In this document: piece by piece, positions 47,706 to 55,773 of the stretch
How positions within the stretch are numbered: the first letter of the stretch is position 1
Layout: each line of letters begins with the position of its first letter
From: Phytopythium helicoides
Lineage: Eukaryota; Oomycota; Peronosporomycetes; Pythiales; Pythiaceae
DNA: 64,000 nt
NCBI GenBank assembly: GCA_024867545.1
Contig: JANFNE010000041.1
Span: forward strand, 124,001 to 188,000
Reading direction: 5' to 3'
Program-made: the position numbers and the translations under genes
The notes under the pieces: generated by a model
The model's database searches: none
What the model was told of the DNA's origin: nothing
The model's input: only the letters and a program-made list of their open reading frames with translations

Positions 47706-49688
47706 TTAAGTTGACGCTCGGCAAAAAAAAACGTCAGGTCTTGGTTGACCACGGAGCATGTTGAGGAGGAGCAGCAGCATGTTCTTCGAGGCGTTGACGT
47801 CGCGGTTCACAGTAATACCAAAACAGCCATTGGATCGACAATGGAGCACACTATAAACCTTGCACGTCCGCCATTCCTTGTCCGTGCTGTTCTTGACCTT
47901 GCAGAGTCGGAGACTGTACTGGTATTCTAGCTGCCGGTGGCATAGTGAGTGAAGCTTGCTGGTGCGAAACTCATCAATTGGTTGCACTCGACAGTAGTTT
48001 CTCAATGTGTGCTCGAGTCTCTTGACCGGCCCTGCGGGGCACTTCTTGATGAGTCCAGAGTAATCGGTATTGCTCCAATCTCCAAATCCAACCACCGTTC
48101 GCCTGCCTGCTTGCTGGGTCAGTCTCCGACAGAGTTCATCAAGCTTTTTCTGCGCAAAGATCTACCGTCCAAAACGCAGGTTGCGGAATCACTTCGCCCG
48201 TGAAAATCCTAGCAGGTTTTCCATACGTGGAATAACGTATCGTGTGTACTTTTCCAGTAGCTCGAGCGACGCGGTCTTCTTCGATGGCATCTGACGCTTG
48301 AACGTCAAAATGTCGGGACGCCGCTCCTTCCAGCAAGCTATCTTCTGGTTGCTCTTGTGGTAGCGAGCATCCTCGTAGAACTCACGAGTAGAACAGTGGA
48401 TAGTCTCGCCGTCCTGGTTGGTTGCTACAAACAGATCTCGTCTGCCAGGATCTAGGCCCCACATGACATCGTAGTCTTCTTCCCTAAGTGGGCGGTCTGT
48501 CGCCGGATGGGTTTTCCGCATGACGATACTGACAGCCTTTCCGTCCGTCACGATCTCTCCTGCGAACTTCTTGTTGGCTGTTTCAAACTTCTCGATATTG
48601 AAGAGACTGTGCCACCAATCGTCTGCGACAGCATTCCAATCGTCACCTAGAGGAGGCACGCGAACACCAGCACGTAGAAGTAGGCTGCGGAGCGCCGTCT
48701 TGCACATCTTGAAGTGCGAGCACTTGAACCCATTCTTTGTCGGCAGGAGACTGAGCGTGCGGACCTCTGGGATGTCCTGTCGATGCTGAAACCGGCGATT
48801 CCTCTCTTCAATGTCGGTTAGAATCATGTAGGTGAGAGGAAGCAATCTGTTAGCCTCGTCGGACAAGTAGCCGCTCTCGTTGCGCGGGATCTGCTCTCGC
48901 CAAGCCTGCACCTCGGTATCGTTGCCGTTGTAGACAGGGTCCAGGATGCTCTTGATCATGACGTAGGCCTCAGCACTGTTCATGTCATAGACCCGCTTGA
49001 TGTGACGGTGAAAGCGATGGTAGAAGTTGCGTACGATCGCGTTCTTGGTGTTAGTGGCCATCATTTGGGCTGCGTTCTGCTGCCAGCCAGCGGTAAACTG
49101 CCGGTTGCTTGCACGTCGAGCATCCTCACCTCGCCAAGTGTTGTACAGCGTGACTGATTGCTGGAATGCAGAAGACCCGAGTGTGGAGTTGGCGTTGCAA
49201 ACACACGACAGGCATCTGTAGAAGAAGACCTGGTTGAGTGGCTCCACTGCATTGCCCAGCTGACACATCCGCACGGCGTGGATGTTGGCGAGGACGTAAG
49301 CCTCCAGCACGGCCTGGTCCATATCCGCCAACACGGACTCCCACGGCAAAGTCATGGCCTCATCGCTCTTGCAAAACGCCTTGAGCGACGTCTTGGCGCA
49401 CACAAGCGAGGACTTGGCGTTAGCTGCGTCACGAGCTTCGACTTCGGCTCGTCGCCTCTTTGACTGACTCTTGCGTGGTCATGCACTGCGCTTCTTCCTT
49501 TTAGATCTAGCACCGCCTGACATCGGACCAGCTGCACGTGTTGTCTTGGACCGACCTCGACGAGTTGCGGAAGCAGTTCTTCTCATTGTGGATCTGCATA
49601 GCCCTGCGGCAGCTTGCCTGGTCTTGGACTTGCCTCGCCGGGGACCTGGATCGCCCTCTGTGCCCGATCGAGCGCGCTTGTTTGCCAT
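47706..49688 (-). pseudogene. Fanzor (eukaryotic TnpB-like, RuvC nuclease) with three in-frame stops
   Basis: One reading frame of about 660 codons from ATG 49688 to TAA 47706, broken only by stops at 49479-49481 (TGA), 48189-48191 (TGA) and 48162-48164 (TAG); no frameshift is seen. The N-terminus is very Lys/Arg-rich and looks like a nuclear localisation signal. The RuvC triad is visible: Asp in WGLDPGRRDLF (48450-48452), Glu in PIDEFRTSK (47970-47972) and Asp in NRDVNASKN (47799-47801). The zinc ribbon is atypical: HSLCH replaces the usual CxxC, while CRSNGC is present. VGFGDWSNTD and KKCPAGPVKRLE are family-like. Fanzors are RNA-guided DNA nucleases of eukaryotic transposons. All three stops are compatible with C-to-T change on the coding strand. 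Confidence 0.88.
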
Positions 49689-49696
49689 AGTGGCAA
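49680..49696. repeat. palindrome over the Fanzor start codon
   Basis: TTTGCCA-TAG-TGGCAAA is a perfect 7-bp-arm inverted repeat that spans the ATG of the Fanzor frame (49686-49688). It could be a regulatory or transposon-end feature, or chance. Confidence 0.5.
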
Positions 49697-50184
49697 ATTA
49701 CACTGTGAGTATGGAGATCAGGGTCGGCAGTGCCCGTTTACGTGTATGCTGGCAGAGCTGCAAAGGCCGCTTTCTAGCTTGCCGTGGCTCATGATGGAGC
49801 TCTGGAGATGCTTCCTATGGCATCTTCAACAAGCAATACGAAGTGTCAATGCAGTGCTGTTGTCATCGCTGGGGGAGGGCATCGCGCAACCTGATGAACT
49901 GCGCTGCCAGCTTGTCAATTGGGCAGTACCGTAACGACAGGTTTATTTAGTTTCACATCCCTTTTCCACGTTTTCCGGTTGAGTGAGAGTTTATGCGATC
50001 GTTGGGATGAGAAGGGTGAATGTAGAAATGGAGGTTTTGTGGCCATCTACCACAGCGGCAATGTATTTATGCAGTCATTCAGTGAAGTCACTCGAAGACA
50101 CGATCCGGAAATCTACTCTGCTATTAAGAAGACGGGGAGGGAATGCCGTCGCACTGGGCCGCTATCGTCGATCTGGTCCATCAG
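49697..50184. other. intergenic, between Fanzor relic and mucin-like gene
   Basis: About 490 bases forming the 5' flank of the Fanzor relic and the 3' flank of the mucin-like gene. Only short unsupported frames are present. I could not find a terminal inverted repeat matching the other side of the Fanzor region. Confidence 0.4.
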
Positions 50185-53100
50185 CTAGCTCGAGTAAGGT
50201 CGGCAGCCGAACACGCCCGATTCGATCATGGTGCAGTACGACCCGAACTCTAGCCCGTCGGTTTTTGTCGGACAAGATCCACTGTCAGACTCCGTTCCCA
50301 TGCAGATCGGCTCGAGAGCACAGAAGATTTGGGGAATTCCCTCAACGCTGATAGGGCTGTACCCCGGCTGGCATGTGGTAGCCGTTGTCGTCGAGTTGGT
50401 TGGGGCAGGTGTGAGGGCCGGAGTTGGGGTCGGTGTTGCCGTCGGGGTAGGCGTTAAGGCTGGCGTCGGGGCAGGCGTCGCTGCAGGTGTCGGGGCCGTA
50501 GTGGTGGAAGCAGGAAGGACCGCTGGCGAACCAGTGCCGATCATGCAACCGTAAACGCCCGAAGGAACGATGGTGCAGTACGACCCAGACGGCAGATCCT
50601 CGAATCCTGGACAATTTCCCGTGTTGTCCGTTGTACCAGAGCAGGCTGGCTCAGAGACGCAGAACACTCCTGGAGCTCCCACAACACTGATAGGGCTTCT
50701 CCCATTCGTGCAACCGTTGCCAGTTGTGGTCGAGTATGAACTAGTAGTGCTCGTTGAGGTGGTCGAGTTTGTTGAGTTCGTCGAAGTAGAGGTCGACGAG
50801 CTGCCGGTAGTGGTCGGCGCAGGAGTAGGGGTGGTCGTCGTGCCTGCCGTGGTCGCCGAAGTGGTGTTCGAGGTACTTGAGTTAGTGGCAGTCGACGAGG
50901 TTGTAGTAGTAGTGGGTCCACTGGAAGTCGTTGTCGATGTCGTCGTCGTCGTGGATGAAGAAGACGTTGTGCTCAGAACCTTGCAGCCAAATACTCCCGA
51001 CGACACACGCGTGCAGTACGATCCGGAGGCAAGACCCTCGAGGGTTCCAGGGCACGCACCCGTGTCCGTTGTATTGCCAGAGCACACGGGTTCCTGCACA
51101 CAGTAGACACCGGGGGCTCCCTCAACACTGATGGGGCTGCTTCCAGCACTGCATGTGCCAGTGACAGAAGTAGCTGTAGTCGAGCTATTGCCTGAGGTGG
51201 TCGTAGTGGAGGTTGAACTGCCTCCAGTAGTGGTCGAGCTGCCTCCATTAGTAGTCGTGGTGTTTCCAGTAGTGGTGGTTGAACTGCCTCCAGAAGTGGT
51301 GGCTGTAGTTGTGCCCGTCGTCGTGCTGCCTCCAGTGGCATTCGTGGTATTTCCAGTAGTGGTCGAGGTGTTTCCAGTAGTAGAAGAGCTGCCTCCAGTA
51401 GTGGTCGAGCTGCCAGTAGTAGTCGAGCTGCCTCCAGTGGTAGTCGTGGTGCTGCCAGTAGTGGTAGAGCTGGTGGTAGAGCTGCCTCCAGTGGTGGTCG
51501 TGGTGTTACCAGTAGTGGTCGTGGTGCTGCCAGTCGTGGTGCTGCCTCCAGTGGTCGTGCTACCCGGGGTGGTTGAGCTGCCCCCTGTGGTATTTGTGTT
51601 CCCAGTAGTGGTGGTCGTGGTACTGCTAGTCGTCGAGCTACCTCCAGTAGCAGTGCTGCCGCCTGAAGTTGCGGTGGAGCCTGTTGTTGTCGTGGAATCA
51701 TTGCGAACCTTGCAGCCGTAGACACCTGAAGACACGACAGTGCAGTACGATCCCGTGGGGAGTCCGTTCTGCTGGGCCGGGCAAGATCCTGAGTCGGTCA
51801 GCCTCCCCGAACAAACAGGCTCCTGGACGCAGAACACTCCAAGGGCTCCCTCAACACTAACAGGGCTAAAACCAGATGCGCACTGGTTGGGGAGAACTGG
51901 TGTTGCGGTAGCAGTAGAGTCAGCAGCACTTGCAGGTCCGACCTTACAGCCATAGACCCCCGATGCGACCACCCCACAGTGGGATCCAGTCGGTAGTGCT
52001 TCACTGACACCTGGGCAAGTACCGTTGTTGGCAGTGTTGCCTGCGCACACGGGCTCGGCGACGCAGTAGATTCCAAGAGCCCCTTCAACCGAGACAGGAC
52101 TGTTCCCGGCAGGGCACTGACTGGCTGGCACCGGAAGAGGGGCCTTCGTCGTATCTGTAGACGATCCGCTTGGGGCGCTTCCAGGCATGCAGCCGAAAAC
52201 ACCAGAAGCTACTTTGCCGCAATAGGATCCCGAAGGGAGACCAGCCTGAGCAGCTGGGCAAGAACCATTGTTGCTGCTGGTGCCCATGCAGATGGGGTCC
52301 GCAGCGCAAAAGTAACCCCTCACCCCTTCCACGCTGATCGGGCTGCTTCCAGACGGGCACTTGCCGTTGGACGTCGAGGTCGTGATAACCGTCGAACCCG
52401 AGGTCGTTGTGGTCGATCCGGTTGTGGTCGATCCGGTTGTGGATGATCCCGTTGTGGTCGTTCCCGTCGTGGTCGATCCCGTCGTGGTGGAAGATCCCGT
52501 AGTAGTCGAGCCAGTCGAGGTCGAGCCACCCGTGATTGTCGAGCCAGTGTTAGTAGTCGAGCTGGAGGTTGTGGAGCCACCCGTGGTCGTGGTCGTTGTC
52601 GTGTTCGTGGTGTTAGCTGTTGTAGTCGTGGTCGTCGAGGACGAAGCAGATCCAGGCTTGCATCCAAAGACTCCAGAAGCGACCGTGCCGCAGTATGAAC
52701 CGTTCGGGAGGCCAGCTTGTGCCACCGGGCAGTATCCCTTGTCGCTAGTAGTGCCCATGCAGACCGGGTTCTGAGCGCAAAAGATACCAGGAACTCCCTC
52801 AATACTGACGGGAGTGCTTCCTGTCGGGCAGCTACCGACAGACGCAGTGATGGAAGAGTTGCTCGTCGTGGTCGAGGTCGTGGAAGAGCCACCCGTCGTC
52901 GTCCCAGAGGTGGAATTCGTCCCAGCTGTTCCAGTTGAGTCGGAAGTTCCTGATGATCCAGTCGTTGTAGTCGAGGTGGAACTCGTACCTGATGTGGCGG
53001 TCGTGGTGGTCGTAGGAGTATTCGTAGTTGTGGTTCCCGTTGTTGTGGTCGTGCTCGCATTTGTACTAGAAGTTCCTGACGAGGAAGTTGTAGTTGAAGT

Positions 53101-54126
53101 ACTTGTGGTAGTCGACGTTGGTGCGGGTCCGACCTTGCACCCGAACACACCAGATGCAACAGTTCCGCAGTATGAGCCGTTCGGGAGACCATCTTGAGCC
53201 ACAGGGCAATTGCCCGAGTTGTCTGTGGTTCCCTGGCAGACGGTCTCGATGGCACAAAAGATCCCTTCGACCCCCTCAACGCTGACTGGGCTACTGCCAG
53301 TCGGGCACTTGTTACCAGACCCCGCACTTGGCGTTGGTGTCGGGCCGGTAGTTGTAGAGGCAGCGATTGCCGTCGTAGTAGCAGGAGTCGATGTCGTAGC
53401 AGCAGGGGTCAAAGTCGTAGCGGCAGGAGTCACTGTCGTCGAGGTCGGAGACGCTGTTGTTGAAGCTGGCGCCGAAGTCGCCGATGCTGGTGCGGGACCG
53501 ACCTTGCACCCGAACACACCAGATGCAACAGTTCCGCAGTATGAGCCGTTCGGGAGACCATCTTGAGCCACAGGGCAATTGCCCGAGTTGTCTGTGGTTC
53601 CCTGGCAGACGGTCTCGATGGCACAAAAGATCCCTTCGACCCCCTCAACGCTGACTGGGCTACTGCCAGTCGGGCACTTGTTACCAGTCGTAGTACTCGG
53701 GGTCTGCGATGGTGTCGGCGTCGGGGTCGAAGTGGTTGCAGCTGGGGCAGTAGTTGCAGGAACCGAAGATGCTGTTGTCGGAGCTGGAGTAGATGTAGTG
53801 GGCTCTGGAGTGGACGTTGTCGGGGCAGGAGTAGTTGTAGCTGTCGGGGCGTTCGTCGACACCATGTCGGCAGTAATGACCTTGCAGCCGTAGACGCCTG
53901 TGCGGACCAGCCCGCAGTACGATCCGTACGGCAGTCCGGTTTGGACGCCAGGGCACGAACCATTGCTGTTCTGGTCGATGCAAATCGGACCAGTAACGCA
54001 AAAGATCCCCTCGATGCCCTCGACGCTCATCTCATCCTCCCCGGAGGCGCACGGGGCGTACGCGTTGACAAACGGCTTGGAGGAGAGAATCGCGAAGGCT
54101 GTGGCGAGCAGGAATGGCTTCAACAT
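50185..54126 (-). CDS. secreted mucin-like protein with ten six-Cys modules
   Basis: A 1,313-residue protein from ATG 54124-54126. Residues 1-22 form a signal peptide (LLATAFAILSS core). Ten modules of about 60 residues follow, each with six Cys in the pattern C-x(15-16)-[FY]C-x4-[VIA]C-...-CP-...-[YH]C-...-GC, containing SVEGxxGxFC and GSYCxxVxSGV[FY]GC. Modules are joined by long Thr/Ser/Pro/Gly tracts likely to be heavily O-glycosylated. There is no transmembrane segment or GPI-like tail; the protein ends shortly after module 10. A role at the wall, in cyst adhesion or in extracellular matrix is inferred from architecture only. Modules 2 and 3 share 191 identical nucleotides. Valine-rich plus-strand frames here are shadows of the Thr tracts. 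Confidence 0.85.
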   Translation of the reverse strand: MLKPFLLATAFAILSSKPFVNAYAPCASGEDEMSVEGIEGIFCVTGPICIDQNSNGSCPGVQTGLPYGSYCGLVRTGVYGCKVITADMVSTNAPTATTTPAPTTSTPEPTTSTPAPTTASSVPATTAPAATTSTPTPTPSQTPSTTTGNKCPTGSSPVSVEGVEGIFCAIETVCQGTTDNSGNCPVAQDGLPNGSYCGTVASGVFGCKVGPAPASATSAPASTTASPTSTTVTPAATTLTPAATTSTPATTTAIAASTTTGPTPTPSAGSGNKCPTGSSPVSVEGVEGIFCAIETVCQGTTDNSGNCPVAQDGLPNGSYCGTVASGVFGCKVGPAPTSTTTSTSTTTSSSGTSSTNASTTTTTGTTTTNTPTTTTTATSGTSSTSTTTTGSSGTSDSTGTAGTNSTSGTTTGGSSTTSTTTSNSSITASVGSCPTGSTPVSIEGVPGIFCAQNPVCMGTTSDKGYCPVAQAGLPNGSYCGTVASGVFGCKPGSASSSTTTTTTANTTNTTTTTTTGGSTTSSSTTNTGSTITGGSTSTGSTTTGSSTTTGSTTTGTTTTGSSTTGSTTTGSTTTTSGSTVITTSTSNGKCPSGSSPISVEGVRGYFCAADPICMGTSSNNGSCPAAQAGLPSGSYCGKVASGVFGCMPGSAPSGSSTDTTKAPLPVPASQCPAGNSPVSVEGALGIYCVAEPVCAGNTANNGTCPGVSEALPTGSHCGVVASGVYGCKVGPASAADSTATATPVLPNQCASGFSPVSVEGALGVFCVQEPVCSGRLTDSGSCPAQQNGLPTGSYCTVVSSGVYGCKVRNDSTTTTGSTATSGGSTATGGSSTTSSTTTTTTGNTNTTGGSSTTPGSTTTGGSTTTGSTTTTTGNTTTTTGGSSTTSSTTTGSTTTTTGGSSTTTGSSTTTGGSSSTTGNTSTTTGNTTNATGGSTTTGTTTATTSGGSSTTTTGNTTTTNGGSSTTTGGSSTSTTTTSGNSSTTATSVTGTCSAGSSPISVEGAPGVYCVQEPVCSGNTTDTGACPGTLEGLASGSYCTRVSSGVFGCKVLSTTSSSSTTTTTSTTTSSGPTTTTTSSTATNSSTSNTTSATTAGTTTTPTPAPTTTGSSSTSTSTNSTNSTTSTSTTSSYSTTTGNGCTNGRSPISVVGAPGVFCVSEPACSGTTDNTGNCPGFEDLPSGSYCTIVPSGVYGCMIGTGSPAVLPASTTTAPTPAATPAPTPALTPTPTATPTPTPALTPAPTNSTTTATTCQPGYSPISVEGIPQIFCALEPICMGTESDSGSCPTKTDGLEFGSYCTMIESGVFGCRPYSS
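53128..53318 (-). repeat. identical module repeat (partner 53497-53687)
   Basis: 191 bp are identical between the DNA of modules 3 and 2, exactly 369 bp apart, while other modules differ at many positions. This shows recent internal duplication or gene conversion. Confidence 0.9.
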
Positions 54127-54180
54127 TATGTCGGAGGGGGAGGAGAAAAGTTGGAGAGGTTGAGGAGCGAGGTTGAATCG

Positions 54181-54197
54181 CTAACTGGAAACTGAGC
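54181..54197 (-). promoter_or_regulatory. oomycete Inr+FPR-like core promoter
   Basis: On the minus strand the sequence reads GCTCAGTTTCCAGTTAG, matching 13 of 16 positions of the oomycete core promoter consensus GCTCATTYYNCAWTTT (quoted from general knowledge). It lies 55 bp upstream of the mucin-like gene's ATG, a typical distance. Confidence 0.55.
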
Positions 54198-54696
54198 TGG
54201 ATTTGACTGGAGAGGCCAAATTCAGAAGTGAGCCGCAGAAGAGCAGGCACTCCCCTGCTGGATGAGCATGAGCTCACAACCCTGTGTTGAGGCGGATGCT
54301 TGGTCTCATGCACACATGAGATCGTTCCGTCCTCGGTTGTTGCAAAGGCGTGTCTGTGCGAGTGTTATGACCCCCAGCACCATCGCATCGAAAAGTGATC
54401 TGCCAGCTGCTCAAGTCGAGCAGCAAGAGCTCGAGACCTGCTTAGCTATCAATAGCTCCGCGAACTCTCGCCGAACGCCCCGCCAGAGCGTGATTAACCA
54501 GCCGAATCGATATAAATACCCACACACGCACAACTCCTGCGCTTGTGAGCCAGCGACATGCTGTGCGATTGAGCTCTTCCAGCACAATGTGAAGAAACAT
54601 CATTCCGGCACCCCATAGTTGCCTTTTTACCGTATGACATCACAATAGCGGCCCCTAAGGTGAGCTCGCCACCAGAAGTTCGTCGTCATCACCATC
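54198..54696. other. intergenic, divergent promoters
   Basis: About 500 bases between the mucin-like gene (minus) and the trypsin-fold gene (plus), containing upstream control regions for both. A 118-codon plus-strand frame (54262-54618) has no recognisable content and is not called. Confidence 0.4.
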
Positions 54697-55675
54697 ATGA
54701 CGAGTCCAGCGCGACGCGCTGTGCTGTCGCTCACGACGTGTTTCCGGCTGCCGCATGAGGGCATGGCGGAGCTCGAGTACCTCAGTCGGTGAGTTGGTCG
54801 ACTGTCTCCTTCACGTGGACGCTGGAGAGCGATTTCTTACTCGGTGGTGGACGGTCTGCAGCGGCTCGGCAGTGCTTGTCAAGCCTCCGAGGCGCGGAGA
54901 TGCCAAATCCCCCGCGGTGCTCACGTGCCAGCACGTGGCATGTCCGTGGCTCTTCCCAAACTACTTTGCGGACAAGTGGGACTGGCTGCAGCACGTGAGC
55001 GAGGAGTTCGTGCGCCACTCGCTCCAGCTGCTCGAGGTTCCAGGCGATCGCGAGGAGCCCCGCGTGCTGCTTGACCTCCCGCTCGCCCGCCGCGTGTGGA
55101 TCCACGACACTCGAGATGTTGCGATGCTCGCACTCGACGACGATCTCGTCATGCACTCATCTGAGGCGGAGACGATGCTGCACGTGCTCGAGGTGTTGGG
55201 CTCCGACTGCTCGCAGGGCGACGGGCTGCTCTTCTCTGGTCACCAGCAGTACCCGGATGAGCTCCCGAGTGTAAAGGACGCCGAGATTCTGCGCGCTATT
55301 CAGGAGATTGGGCAGTTCCCGAAGCAGATCGCAGGTCAGTTCGTTGGCAAGAGTTCTCGCGGACAAGCGTTCGCACGGAGTGACGAGGTGCTCGAGGAGG
55401 GAATGTGCGGCGGCGCAGTCCTGGACGCGCAGGGCAAATGCGTTGGCCTCATTGAAGGTGTCGTGCCCCCTGTTTCGCCAGCGCCAGTAATTCCCTCGAG
55501 CGCTAGTGCCAGTGAGGCAGAAGCCATGAGAGCGACGTGGAAGATGCAGAAGGCGCTAGAGAACCACGTTGCATTCGTCCCCGGGGCAGAGCTTGTTGAA
55601 TTTTTAAATGACGAGGTTGAGATGCTGCTCACTGGGACCGCGCTCGGAGACGACGATGATGACGAACTGTGGTGA
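54697..55675 (+). CDS. trypsin-fold protein with Cys at the nucleophile position, two exons
   Basis: Exon 1 is 54697-54788 and exon 2 is 54862-55675. The 73-bp intron has a strong GTGAGT donor and a CTGCAG acceptor. The product is 301 residues. Chymotrypsin-fold landmarks are present: GSAVLV with LTCQHVA (His), RDVAMLAL (Asp) and EEGMCGGAVLD, followed by GKCVGLIEG. The usual GxSGG nucleophile Ser is Cys (GMCGG), as in cysteine proteases of this fold. No signal peptide is evident, so it is probably intracellular. The C-terminus is acidic (GDDDDDELW). It could be an active cysteine protease or a non-peptidase relative. Choosing exon 1 replaces a less likely 5' extension of exon 2. Confidence 0.8.
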
Positions 55676-55773
55676 ATCAACGGAAATGAGTTTTACGATT
55701 TAGCTTTGACTTCCATGAACTCTCAAATCTAAAGGATAACGAACTCTCTCAAGAGTCTAAATGCCGCCATGTA

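Noticed and set aside
50228..53893. Valine-rich and Arg-rich frames on both strands over the mucin-like gene
   Set aside because: Thr (ACN) tracts read as Val (GTN) on the other strand; no start context or domain. Shadows only.
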